From: Caulobacteraceae bacterium PMMR1
GTDB taxonomy: Bacteria > Pseudomonadota > Alphaproteobacteria > Caulobacterales > Caulobacteraceae
NCBI GenBank assembly: GCA_000733915.1
Contig: JPOM01000001.1
Location: 2,232,001 to 2,296,000, forward strand
DNA: 64,000 nucleotides
Direction: 5' to 3'
The notes under the pieces were generated by a model, which made no database searches, was not told the DNA's origin, and saw only the letters and a list, made by a program, of their open reading frames with translations. Shown here piece after piece: positions 46,503 to 55,137 of the stretch. Positions within the stretch are counted from its first letter, which is position 1, and each line of letters opens with the position of its first letter. The position numbers and the translations under genes were made by a program.

Positions 46503-47252
46503 TCAGCCCGCCAGGCGCGCCATCTCGGCGGCGTCGATCTCGGAGTTGACGTAGACGTTCTGGACGTCGTCGTCGTCCTCCAGCGCCTCGATGAGCTTGA
46601 CCAGGCCCGCGGCCGTCTCCCCCTGCACGGGGGTGAGGGAGCGGGGACGCCAGACGATGCGGGTCGAGGCGGCGGGGCCGAAGCGGGCCTCCAGCGCCTC
46701 GGAGACGGCGTTCAGCTCTTCGAACGCCGTGTAGACGGTGTGGCCGTCCTCCGCGTCGCTCTCCACGTCCTGGGCCCCGGCCTCGATGGCGGCCTCCATC
46801 ATGGCGTCCTCCGAGGCGACCGCGGCGGGGTAGGCGATCTCGCCCACCCGGTCGAACATGAAACTGACCGCCCCCGTCTCGCCCAGATTGCCCCCGTTCT
46901 TGCCGAAGATGCTGCGCACATTGGCGGCGGCGCGGTTGCGGTTGTCGGTCAGCACCTCGACGATCACGCCGACCCCGCCCGGGCCGAAACCCTCGTAGCG
47001 GATCTCCTCATAGCTTTCGGCGTCCGCGCCGATCGCCTTTTTGATGGCGCGGTCGATGTTGTCCTTGGGCATGGACTCCGCCCGGGCGTTGGCGATGGCC
47101 AGCCGCAGGCGCGGATTAAAGCCGGGGTCGGGCTGGCCCGCCTTGGCCGCGACGGTGATCTCGCGGGCGAGCTTGGTGAACAGCTTGGCGCGGGCGGCGT
47201 CCTGGCGGCCCTTGCGGTGCATGATGTTCTTGAACTTGGAATGTCCGGCCAT
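46503..47252 (-). CDS. YebC/PmpR family protein
   Basis: 249 residues, normal length. The N-terminal signature [20 protein letters not shown] is diagnostic, followed by [20 protein letters not shown] and [20 protein letters not shown]. Members bind DNA as transcriptional regulators (PmpR) or act on ribosomes stalled at proline runs, as recent work on the family proposes. It is not next to ruvC, its neighbour in many bacteria. Confidence 0.95.
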   Translation of the reverse strand: MAGHSKFKNIMHRKGRQDAARAKLFTKLAREITVAAKAGQPDPGFNPRLRLAIANARAESMPKDNIDRAIKKAIGADAESYEEIRYEGFGPGGVGVIVEVLTDNRNRAAANVRSIFGKNGGNLGETGAVSFMFDRVGEIAYPAAVASEDAMMEAAIEAGAQDVESDAEDGHTVYTAFEELNAVSEALEARFGPAASTRIVWRPRSLTPVQGETAAGLVKLIEALEDDDDVQNVYVNSEIDAAEMARLAG

Positions 47253-47374
47253 GGTCTCTTGGATCGGGTCGCGTGCTGGGCGGCGTTCTTAGCCCCACCC
47301 TTTGGCCTCTGTCACGGGAAGCGCGGAAGCGGGGGGCGGGCGGCAAGGTTGAACTGCGACGCTTGGAGGGAGCC

Positions 47375-47674
47375 ATGAGCATCGGCGACGTCATCGCGGA
47401 CGAGGAAGACCGCGCGGTCGAGCCCGAGATCGTGCACTGGTACCCGCCGGCCCGGCGCTTCGGCCTGACCTCGGGATCGCACGCGGCGCTCGGCGCAGCG
47501 GCCCTGGCGGCCACGGCGGCGGGGGCTCTGGCGGTAGGCGCGCTGGCGGTGGGGGCGATGGCGGTGGGCGCCTTGGCGGTGGGCCGGCTCAGCGTAAGGC
47601 GGGCGCGCATCGGCGAGCTCCGCGTCGACCGGCTGATCGTGGGCGAGGTCTGGGAAGAGCGCCCGGGCGACTGA
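47375..47674 (+). CDS. Small protein with tandem GALAV pentapeptide-like repeats
   Basis: 99 residues from the ATG at 47375 (GGAGGG upstream). After a 40-residue start (EIVHWYPPARRFGLTSGSHA) the sequence becomes eight consecutive five-residue units: GALAV, GALAV, GAMAV, GALAV, GRLSV, RRARI, GELRV, DRLIV. A hydrophobic residue every five positions with a small residue two before it is the pattern of pentapeptide-repeat beta-helices, although the early units are also hydrophobic enough for a membrane helix. Function unknown; monocistronic, divergent from yebC. Confidence 0.7.
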   Translation: MSIGDVIADEEDRAVEPEIVHWYPPARRFGLTSGSHAALGAAALAATAAGALAVGALAVGAMAVGALAVGRLSVRRARIGELRVDRLIVGEVWEERPGD

Positions 47675-47749
47675 AAGGCTACGCCCGCCCGGCTTTGGCG
47701 AGGCGCGCCAGCTTCAGCAGGCCCGAACGGGTCGCCGCCGGATCGGCGC

Positions 47750-47833
47750 TGGTGCGGTCGAGAAGACTCGAACTTCCACGGGTTGCCCCACAGGCACCTC
47801 AAGCCTGCGCGTCTACCATTCCGCCACGACCGC
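47750..47833 (-). tRNA. tRNA-Leu (anticodon GAG)
   Basis: Minus-strand cloverleaf: acceptor GCGGTCG pairs with CGACCGC, encoded CCA at 47750-47752, D-arm with GGCGGAATGGTAGACGC, anticodon stem CAGGC/GCCTG with loop TTGAGGT giving GAG, a class II variable arm (TGGGGCAACCCG) and T-arm AAGTTCGAGTCTT. Reads CUC and CUU. Confidence 0.95.
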
Positions 47834-47940
47834 ACGCGCCGGAGCCGCGCGCCATAGCAACTGCGGCCGGGCATGGGAAGGGGCGAGAGGCGCCGGCCGC
47901 GCCCCGGCCCAGTTACCGCCCGCGCCGCCCCTGCCGGGGC

Positions 47941-49677
47941 TCAGAAGCCCTTGGCGACGCCGTCCCGCCGCGGATCGGCCCCGCCCTCATAGCCGCCGGG
48001 CCGCTTGACGATGGCGTGCAGGCCCGAGGCCTCGCCCTGGTCGGGCGCGACGTTCAGGCCTGCCGCCCGAAGCGCGGAGATCATCTCGGGCGACGCCCCC
48101 TTCTCAACCGAAACAATCCCGCCCCGCGCCACCACGTTGGGCAGGGCGACGGCGGCGGCGGGCGTCATCTTCCAGTCGAGCAGGGCGACCAGGCTCTTGG
48201 CGACATAGGCGATGATCGAGTTGCCGCCGGGCGAGCCGGAGGCGGCGACGAACCGCCCCTCCCGATCCACCACGATGGTGGGCGCCATGGACGAGCGCGG
48301 CCGCTTGCCGCCGGCCGGCGCGTTCGCCGCGGGCGTCCCGTCCGGGTTGGCAGGCGAGAAGCTGAAGTCCGTCAGCTGGTTGTTCAGGAAGAAGCCATCG
48401 ACCATGCGACCCGAGCCGAAAAGGCTCTCCACCGTCGTCGTCATGCTGACTACGTCGCCGTGCGGATCGACGATCACGAAGCTCGAGGTGCCGCCGGGCT
48501 CAGGCGTGCGATCCGGAGCGCGGGCCGCTCCGCCCGGCGGGTCGCCGTGGGTCACCGGCGCGGCGCCCACGCCGGGGATCAGCGCAGCGCGCGCCTTCAG
48601 ATAGGCGGGATCGAGCAGGCCCGGGGTGGGCACGGACACGAAGGCCGGGTCGCCCACGAACCAGTCGCGGTCGGCGTACATGAGGCGGCTGGCGCGGGCG
48701 AACTCGACCCAGGCCTGCGGGTCCGCGGCGTTGCGGGTCGCGATGTCGGTCTCGGCGAGCAGGCCGAGCGTCTCCAGCACGCCGATGCCCCCAGCCGGCG
48801 GCGGCGGGGCGCAGACGCGGTAGGGGCCGTGCGGCGCGCAGAGCGCCTCGCGCTTCAGGGGCCGGTAGTCCGCCAGGTCCTCCCGCGTCATGGGACTGCC
48901 GAGGTTGGCGGCGCGCAGCTTGGCCAGGATGTCGTCCGCGATCTTGCCGCGCAGCAGGCCCGCTGAGCCCTTGGCCGCGATCAGCCGCAGCGTCGCCGCA
49001 TAGGCCGGATTGCGCAGGCGATCGCCGGCCTTGTAGCGGGTCCCGTCGGGCTTGGTGAAATAGGCGTTGGCGTCCGGCGTGTGCGCCTGGGGAAAGCCGG
49101 AGGCGATGGCCCGACCGAGCTTGTCGCCGATGACGAAGCCCTGATCCGCGAGCCGCTCCGCGTCGCCGAACAGGCTGCGCCAGGGCCGGGCGCCGTGCTC
49201 CCTGTGCGCCAGCTCCAGCATGGCGATCGCGCCGGGCACGCCGGTGGAGCGGCCGCTCAGGATCGCGTCGATGAAGCTCATCGGCTGGCCGTCGGGCTTC
49301 AGGAACCAGTCCGGGCCGGCGGCCTTGGGCGCGACCTCGCGGCCGTCGTAGACGCTCAGCCGGCGCGTCCGGCTGTCGTAATAGGTCATGAAGGCGCCGC
49401 CGCCCACGCCGGAGCTCTCCGGCTCGACCAGGCCCAGCACCGCCTGGACGGCGACCGCGGCGTCCACCGCCGAGCCGCCCGCGCGCAGCACCCGCAGGCC
49501 CGCCTCCACCGCCATCGGGCTGGCGGCGGCGACCATGGCGTGACGCGCAAAGGCCGACTTGCCCGCGGCCCCGGTCCCGACGGCGGAGGGGCTTGCGGCC
49601 GGCTGGGCGGGGGCGGCCAGGGCGGGGGCGGCGATCAGGCTCAGGGCGAGTCCCGCGGAGACCAGGGTGCGCAGCAT
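47941..49677 (-). CDS. ggt: Gamma-glutamyltransferase
   Basis: 578 residues from the ATG at 49677. Signal peptide (ISAGLALSLIAAPALA-type: TLVSAGLALSLIAAPALA). Ntn-hydrolase proenzyme that self-cleaves into two chains; the catalytic threonine is the T of GGTSSFVIVDPHG. Large-subunit features MVAAASPMAVEAGLRVLRAG and GLVEPESSGVGGGAFMTYYD; small-subunit GKRPRSSMAPTIVVDREGRF and SGSPGGNSIIAYVAKSL bind the gamma-glutamyl group. Degrades extracytoplasmic glutathione. Last gene of the minus-strand ubiH-MFS-fabI-ggt run, 5 bp after fabI. Confidence 0.93.
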   Translation of the reverse strand: MLRTLVSAGLALSLIAAPALAAPAQPAASPSAVGTGAAGKSAFARHAMVAAASPMAVEAGLRVLRAGGSAVDAAVAVQAVLGLVEPESSGVGGGAFMTYYDSRTRRLSVYDGREVAPKAAGPDWFLKPDGQPMSFIDAILSGRSTGVPGAIAMLELAHREHGARPWRSLFGDAERLADQGFVIGDKLGRAIASGFPQAHTPDANAYFTKPDGTRYKAGDRLRNPAYAATLRLIAAKGSAGLLRGKIADDILAKLRAANLGSPMTREDLADYRPLKREALCAPHGPYRVCAPPPPAGGIGVLETLGLLAETDIATRNAADPQAWVEFARASRLMYADRDWFVGDPAFVSVPTPGLLDPAYLKARAALIPGVGAAPVTHGDPPGGAARAPDRTPEPGGTSSFVIVDPHGDVVSMTTTVESLFGSGRMVDGFFLNNQLTDFSFSPANPDGTPAANAPAGGKRPRSSMAPTIVVDREGRFVAASGSPGGNSIIAYVAKSLVALLDWKMTPAAAVALPNVVARGGIVSVEKGASPEMISALRAAGLNVAPDQGEASGLHAIVKRPGGYEGGADPRRDGVAKGF

Positions 49678-49682
49678 GCGGT

Positions 49683-50498
49683 TCAGCCCTCCTCGCCCTC
49701 CTCGGGCAGGCCCATGATATGGAAGCCGGCGTCGACGTGCACGACCTCGCCGGTGGTGGAGCGTCCCAGATCGGAGAGCAGCCACAGGGCGCAGCCCGCC
49801 ACCCCCTCGGGCGCGGTGTCCTCGCGCAGCGGCGCCCACTGCCGGCCCTTAGCGATCATGGTGCGCCCGCCGGAGATGCCCGCCAGGCTGAGCGTGCGCA
49901 CGGCCCCGGCGGAGATGGCGTTGACGCGGATCTTCTTGGGCCCGAGGTCGCGGGCGATGTAGCGGGTCGCCGCCTCCAGCGCCGCCTTGGCCACGCCCAT
50001 GACGTTGTAGTTGGGGATGGTCCGTTCGCTGCCGAGATAGGTGAGGGTGATCAGCGAGCCGCCGTTCGGCATCAGCTTGGCCGCGCGCCGGGCCGCATCC
50101 ACGAAGGAGAAGGCGCTGATGTCCATCGAGCGCAGGAAGTTCTCCCGCGTGGTGTTTTCGACGAACGAGCCCTTCAGCTCGTTCTTGTCGGAGAAGGCGA
50201 TGGCGTGGACGAGGAAATCGATGGCGCCGAAGGCCTGCTCCACCTGGGCGAAGGCGGACTCCATGGAGGCGTCCTCGGTCACCTGGCAGGGGGCGAAGAG
50301 CTTGACGCCCAGCGCCTCGCCTAGAGGCCGCACCCGGCGCTCCATGTCGGGCAGGTAGGTCCAGGCCATCTCCGCGCCCTGGGCCGCCAGCTGGGCGGCG
50401 ATGGCGTAGGCGATGGAGTTGTGGTTGGCCACGCCCATCACCAGGCCGCGCTTGCCGCGCATCAGCTCGCCTTTGGGCAGGGTCATCTCGTCGGCCAT
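49683..50498 (-). CDS. fabI: Enoyl-[acyl-carrier-protein] reductase (NADH), FabI type
   Basis: 271 residues. Short-chain dehydrogenase fold specialised for the last step of fatty-acid elongation. N-terminal NADH site GLVMGVANHNSIAYAIAAQL, HAIAFSDKNELKGSF, and the FabI-type catalytic pair Tyr and Lys spaced by six residues (Y in PNYNVMGVAK, with Lys at the end). The C-terminal NAISAGAVRTLSLAGISGG segment fits. Triclosan-sensitive type by family. In the ubiH-MFS-fabI-ggt run. Confidence 0.95.
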   Translation of the reverse strand: MADEMTLPKGELMRGKRGLVMGVANHNSIAYAIAAQLAAQGAEMAWTYLPDMERRVRPLGEALGVKLFAPCQVTEDASMESAFAQVEQAFGAIDFLVHAIAFSDKNELKGSFVENTTRENFLRSMDISAFSFVDAARRAAKLMPNGGSLITLTYLGSERTIPNYNVMGVAKAALEAATRYIARDLGPKKIRVNAISAGAVRTLSLAGISGGRTMIAKGRQWAPLREDTAPEGVAGCALWLLSDLGRSTTGEVVHVDAGFHIMGLPEEGEEG

Positions 50499-50566
50499 TG
50501 CGGCGCGTCTCCGTGGATCTGGCCGCCGGTTGTGGCCGGGGCTTTGCGATCAGGCAAGGGCGGGGC

Positions 50567-52035
50567 TCAGAAGCCGGGGCCGGCGTCCTCGGCGCGCTCC
50601 AGCTCCGCGGCGGTGGTCGCGGCCTCGCTGGCGGGGGCGTCCTCCACCGACTTCAGGGTGCGGTTGAGGACGGCGTAGGCCAAAAGGCCCGCCAGGATGA
50701 GGCCGTTCAGCAGGAAGGGCGAGGGCGGCGCCTGCTCGTACATCCAGACCGCCAGGACGGGCGCCACGATGACCGAGGCGCCGTTGATCGAGGCGATCGC
50801 CCCCGCGGCGCTCGCCTGCTCGGGGCCGGACACCGACAGCGATGCGCCCGCCGTGAACCCAGGCCGGGCGAAGCCGTAGCCGAGGCTGGCCATGGCGTAG
50901 CCGGCCACCACCGCCCAATAGCTCGGCGCGAACGCGACCAGCAGATTGGCCGCCGCGGCCAGGCCCACTCCCCAGCGCAGCAGGTCCTTGGCGCCCATGC
51001 CGAACATGCGGATCAGGCCCCACTGGGCGAGCAGGCCCGACACGGCCCCCGCCCCCATGGCCACGGCGGTGAAGCCCTGGGCCTTGATCGGCGCCAGGTG
51101 CAGCTTGTCGATGATCAGGAAGCCCAGCGTATAGCCCTGGGCGGTCTGGCAGCTCGCCACCAGGAAGCCGTAGATCAGGAAGGGCGCCAGCCGCGGATCG
51201 CGCCACAGGGCGAAGCTGGAGCGCGCCGCCGCGTCCGGCCGGCCTGGGCCTACGCCAGGGCCCGCGCTGCGGCTCAAGTCGGGGCCTGCGCTGCGGCCCG
51301 AAGGGCGGCCCGCGTCGGGATCGGCCGGGGGCGGCGTCTCCTCAAGGCCGCGCACCACCACAACCAGCACGGCGAAGGCGAAGAGCGCGAAAGCGAACAT
51401 GGGACCGGAGAGGCGGGCGACGCCCATCGCCGGCAGCTCGAACAGGGGCGCCACGAAGGGCCCGACCACCGTGCCGAGGCCGAAGGCGCCCGCGAGGCTG
51501 GCCATGGCCTGGGTGCGCTCCGAGCGGCGGGTGCGCTCGGCCACGAAGGCCTGGCTCGCGGGATTGGCCGCCGAGCCCACCGCCCCGAAGATCGCGCGCG
51601 ACAGAAGCAGCAGCAAGAACACCGCCCAGACCGGCAGCCACCTCTGCAGTCCCATGAACACCACGACGGCGCACAGGCTCATGGAGACGGCGAAGGCGGC
51701 CAGGCCCAGGGCGATCATCGGCTTGCGACCCACCCGGTCGGAGCGCTTGGCCCAGATCGGCGAGGTGATCCCCCACAGCAGGGCGGACAGCGAGAAGATC
51801 GCGGGGATCAGGACGTCGCGCATGCCGATCTGCCGCCCGATCGCGGGCAGGATCGACTGCAGGCCGGTGTTGCCGAAGGCGGTGGCGACGCTGACCGCGA
51901 AGACGATGGCGAAGGCGCGCTTGGACAGGGCCGGCGACGGCGCGGCGGCGGGGCCGACGCGCGGGCGGGAGGCGCGGGGACCGGGGGCGCGGGGATCGGG
52001 GCGCGGGGATCGGGGGCGGGCAGGGGCGCGGCCAT
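50567..52035 (-). CDS. MFS transporter, probable frameshift in the Pro-rich N-terminus
   Basis: A 12-helix major facilitator. The clearly open frame (from an ATG at 51823, MRDVLIPAIFSLSALLWGI) lacks the first helix, but the same frame continues upstream as ALSKRAFAIVFAVSVATAFG and NTGLQSILPAIGRQIG, which is that helix, without a start codon. The likely start is the ATG at 52035 (MAAPLPAPDPRAPIPAPPVP), in a frame one base off; one missing base in the CGCC-rich stretch around 51935-51965 would join them. Signature motif WAKRSDRVGRKPMIALG lies between helices 2 and 3. Substrate unknown. 5 bp downstream of the ubiH-like gene. Confidence 0.82.
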
Positions 52036-52040
52036 GACGC

Positions 52041-53345
52041 TCAGGCCAGGGGCTGGCCGCGGAGCAGGCGCGGGAGCTCGCCCAGGGAGCCCGTCGCCTC
52101 CTGCACGAACAGCCGCCGCGCCGGCGCCCACCGGTTCACCAGCCGCAGCCCCGCGCCGCGCAGGGCCCGCACCCCCGGCAGGTCGGCCGAGAAGGCGCGG
52201 TTGAAGAGGTCGGTCACCGCCACCAGGCTCGCCGCATCGAACCGCCGCCAGCGGGCGTAGCGGCCGAGCACCGCCTCGGAGCCCCAGTCCTCGCCGATGG
52301 CGCGGGCGTCCACGATCGTCTCGGCCAGCGCCGCGGCGTCCTTCAGCCCCACGTTCAGTCCCTGGCCGGCGATGGGGTGCACGACATGGGCGGCGTCGCC
52401 GACCAAGGCGATCCGCGGCGCGCTCAGGCGTTCGGCGATCTGCAGCGCCAGAGGGTAGGCGTGGCGGGGGCCAAGCAGGCGCGGGCGGCCGAGATAATCG
52501 CCGAAGCGGCGGGCCAGCTGCGCCTCGAACGCGTCCGCCGGGCCGGCGAGGAGGGCGTCGGCCGCCTCGGGCCGCTCGGTCCAGACGAGATTGGCGCGCT
52601 GCTCGGTCAGGGGCAGGACGGCCAGCGGCCCGCCGGGCTGGAACAGCTGCATCGCCGCGCCCTGATGGTCGTGCTCGAGGGCGACGGTGGCGACCACCCC
52701 CTTCTGGCGATAGGGCCAGCCGCGCACGCCGATGCCGGCCTGCTCGCGGACGCGCGAGCCGCGACCGTCCGCGCCTACCACCAGCGGCGCGCTGAGAGTC
52801 TCGCCGTTCGCCAGGACGACGGCGGCCTCCGCCGGGCCGACCTCGACCCGGCGCACCGAGGCGGGAACGAGCACCCGCGCTCCCGCCGCCTCCAGCGCCT
52901 CGGCCAGGGCGGCGCGGGCGAAGCGGTTCTCCACCATCCAGCCCAGGGGCTCATGGCCCAGGGGCTCGTCGCCTAAGGGCGCGTCGCCGGGCGAGGAGCC
53001 GGAGGCGGGGTCCCCCAGGTCGCGCCCGTCGAAGCTCAGCACCGCCCCGGCTCCGCCTGCGACGCTCGCCCCCGGCGCGGGCCCGTCGGCCACCACGATG
53101 CGACGGATCGGCTGGGAGCGCGCGATCAGGCCGTCGCCCACGCCCAGCGTCCGCCAGGCCTGCATGTTCGCCCGGGCCACGGCTGAGGCGCGCCCATCGA
53201 AGGCCGCCGCGGTGCGGGTCGCGACCGGCTCGGCCTCGACCACGGCGACGCGGAGGCCCGCCTGCGCCAGCGCCAGGGCGAGCGTCCCGCCCGCCAGGCC
53301 GCCGCCCGCCACGATCACCTCGAACCTGTCCGCCTCGGCGCTCAT
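52041..53345 (-). CDS. UbiH/UbiF/VisC-family FAD-dependent hydroxylase
   Basis: 434 residues. FAD monooxygenase of the ubiquinone-hydroxylase group: dinucleotide fold VIVAGGGLAGGTLALALAQA, the mid-protein VVGADGRGSRVREQAGI, and the family signature ALVGDAAHVVHPIAGQGLNV followed by GLKDAAALAETI. Probably hydroxylates the ubiquinone ring, which matches the quinone-using respiratory chain here. An insert near residue 120-140 contains three PLG repeats (APLGDEPLGHEPLGW). First gene of the minus-strand run. Confidence 0.92.
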   Translation of the reverse strand: MSAEADRFEVIVAGGGLAGGTLALALAQAGLRVAVVEAEPVATRTAAAFDGRASAVARANMQAWRTLGVGDGLIARSQPIRRIVVADGPAPGASVAGGAGAVLSFDGRDLGDPASGSSPGDAPLGDEPLGHEPLGWMVENRFARAALAEALEAAGARVLVPASVRRVEVGPAEAAVVLANGETLSAPLVVGADGRGSRVREQAGIGVRGWPYRQKGVVATVALEHDHQGAAMQLFQPGGPLAVLPLTEQRANLVWTERPEAADALLAGPADAFEAQLARRFGDYLGRPRLLGPRHAYPLALQIAERLSAPRIALVGDAAHVVHPIAGQGLNVGLKDAAALAETIVDARAIGEDWGSEAVLGRYARWRRFDAASLVAVTDLFNRAFSADLPGVRALRGAGLRLVNRWAPARRLFVQEATGSLGELPRLLRGQPLA

Positions 53346-53429
53346 AGGGCCGTTCTGGCGCGCGCGGGCGGCAATGTCATCCCCGCAGGAGGGTCGCGTG
53401 CAGCCCAGGCCTGGGTTTCGTCCACAGCC

Positions 53430-53445
53430 CCACTAGATGTTGTGG
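53430..53445. promoter_or_regulatory. NrdR-box-like palindrome upstream of nrdB
   Basis: CCACTAGATGTTGTGG matches the conserved core of the NrdR box pattern. It is 113 bp upstream of the nrdB start, between the divergent ubiH-like and nrdB genes. A much weaker ATAT-containing site lies 31 bp further downstream, at the usual spacing for a second NrdR box. Confidence 0.55.
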
Positions 53446-53558
53446 GTGCGGTTCGGTGAGCCCTCCCATATGCTGAACCGGCTGTTAACTTCGATCTCGC
53501 GAGCCTGCTCGCCCGCGATTCGCGTTCCCCAAAGATCCGTCCCGCAAGGCCTTCCCCG

Positions 53559-54593
53559 ATGACGATCCAGACTCTGCCCGGCCTGCTCACCCCGTCCTAC
53601 GCCTACAAGCCCTTCCGCTATCCCTGGGCGCACGAGTTCTGGAAGCGCCAGCAGCAGGTGCACTGGATGCCCGAGGAGGTGCCCCTCGGCGAGGACTGCA
53701 AGGACTGGGCGGCCAACCTGTCGGACGGTGAGCGCAACCTGCTGACCCAGATCTTCCGCTTCTTCACCCAGTCGGACGTCGAGGTGAACGACAACTACAT
53801 GGAGCGGTACGCGCGCGTCTTCAAACCCACCGAGGTGAAGATGATGTTGAGCGCGTTCAGCAACATGGAGACGATCCACATCGCCGCCTACGCCCTGCTG
53901 CTCGAGACCATCGGCATGCCGGAGACGGAGTTCTCCGTCTTCCTCGAATACGAGGCGATGAAGGCCAAGCACGACTACATGCAGACCTTCGGGGTGGAGA
54001 CGCACGCCGATATCGCCCGCACGCTCGCCATGTTCGGCGCCTTCACCGAGGGGCTGCAGCTGTTCGCCTCCTTCGCGATGCTGATGAACTTCCCACGCTT
54101 CAACAAGATGAAGGGCATGGGCCAGATCGTCAGCTGGTCGGTGCGGGACGAGAGCCTGCACTGCGAGGGCATGATCAAGCTCTACCACGCCTTCGCCAAG
54201 GAGACGGGCGCGGTGACCGCGAGCGTCGCCTCCGACATCGTGGAGAACTGCCGCACCGTGGTCGGGCTGGAGGACAAATTCATCGACCTGGCCTTCGAGG
54301 CGGGCGAGGTCCAGGGCATGACGCCCGGCGATATCAAGCGCTACATCCGCTTCATCGCCGACTGGCGGCTGCGCCAGCTGGAGCTCCCGGCTCTTTACGG
54401 CGTGAAGGAGAACCCGCTGCCCTGGCTGCAGTCGCTCCTGTCGGGGGTGGAGCACGCCAACTTCTTCGAGGCGCGGGCGACGGAATACTCCAAGGCGGCG
54501 ACGCGGGGGCAGTGGCACGGCGAGGACGGCGTGTGGTCGAGCTTCGACCGCCTGCTGGCCGCGCGTGCGGAAAACCTGCTTCCGGCGGAGTGA
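53559..54593 (+). CDS. nrdB: Ribonucleoside-diphosphate reductase class Ia, beta subunit (R2)
   Basis: 344 residues. Houses the diiron-tyrosyl radical used for dNTP synthesis. Ligand and radical residues are in place: FFTQSDVEVNDNYMERY, then NMETIHIAAYALLLE with the radical tyrosine four residues after the His, then AFTEGLQLFASFAML and VRDESLHCEGMIKLYH. The C-terminal tail is present for R1 binding. The alpha subunit gene nrdA is not adjacent on either side. An NrdR-box-like site lies upstream. Confidence 0.95.
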   Translation: MTIQTLPGLLTPSYAYKPFRYPWAHEFWKRQQQVHWMPEEVPLGEDCKDWAANLSDGERNLLTQIFRFFTQSDVEVNDNYMERYARVFKPTEVKMMLSAFSNMETIHIAAYALLLETIGMPETEFSVFLEYEAMKAKHDYMQTFGVETHADIARTLAMFGAFTEGLQLFASFAMLMNFPRFNKMKGMGQIVSWSVRDESLHCEGMIKLYHAFAKETGAVTASVASDIVENCRTVVGLEDKFIDLAFEAGEVQGMTPGDIKRYIRFIADWRLRQLELPALYGVKENPLPWLQSLLSGVEHANFFEARATEYSKAATRGQWHGEDGVWSSFDRLLAARAENLLPAE

Positions 54594-54726
54594 CAGAGGG
54601 CGACAACGGCCGAAGCGCCTTGCGCGTTCTCGCCGGCTCCTGCACAGTGTCGTGAGCGCGGCGCCCTCATGCCTCTTGCGAGCCGATAGCAAACCGAGCT
54701 ATTGCGGCGAGCAGGGCGCGAGTTGC

Positions 54727-54744
54727 GTTTAGGGCGCTCTAAAC
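54727..54744. promoter_or_regulatory. Palindrome upstream of the Asn/Thr-rich lipoprotein gene
   Basis: GTTTAGGGCGCTCTAAAC, a near-perfect inverted repeat 20 bp upstream of the start codon. Its reverse strand contains TTAGAGCGC, also present in the petABC upstream repeat at 8529-8548. The role could be operator, promoter -10 region or RNA structure. Confidence 0.35.
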
Positions 54745-54764
54745 CTCTTAAGGGGACCAGGGAC

Positions 54765-55043
54765 ATGACCTCCGAAACTCTGCGTAAGATTCTCGTCGCC
54801 GGCGCTGCCGTGGCGGCTCTCTCCGTGGCGGCCTGCGGCAAGCCGGCCAACAAGGAAGAAAACAACACCACCACGACCACCACCACCGAGACCACGACGA
54901 CCAACACGACGGACGCGAACGCGACCGGCAACATGTCGTCGGGCAATATGTCGACCGGCGCCAACAGCACGGGCAACATGAGCTCGGGCAACATGTCGTC
55001 GTCCAACACGACGTCGACGTCGACCTCGAACACCACGCACTAA
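54765..55043 (+). CDS. Low-complexity Asn/Thr/Ser-rich lipoprotein
   Basis: 92 residues from the ATG at 54765, preceded by AAGGGGA. Lipobox in AALSVAACG, so a lipid-anchored protein of the periplasmic or outer membrane face. The mature 70 residues are almost only Thr, Asn, Ser, Gly and Met: a Thr run followed by repeats of the type GNMSSGNMS(S/T). No charged or aromatic core, so it is probably disordered. Function unknown. A strong hairpin terminator follows at 55081-55106. Confidence 0.85.
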   Translation: MTSETLRKILVAGAAVAALSVAACGKPANKEENNTTTTTTTETTTTNTTDANATGNMSSGNMSTGANSTGNMSSGNMSSSNTTSTSTSNTTH

Positions 55044-55080
55044 GCGTCATCGCTTTCACGACGTCGGTCGTGCGCGTGAG

Positions 55081-55106
55081 GGCCGCCCCGAAAGGGCGGC
55101 CCTTTT
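55081..55106 (+). terminator. Rho-independent terminator
   Basis: Perfect 8-bp stem GGCCGCCC / GGGCGGCC with loop CGAAA, followed by CTTTT. Located 38 bp after the lipoprotein gene and before mnmC; the best intrinsic terminator in the window. Confidence 0.85.
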
Positions 55107-55137
55107 GCGTTTGAGCGCGCGACGGCGTCCGTCCGAC

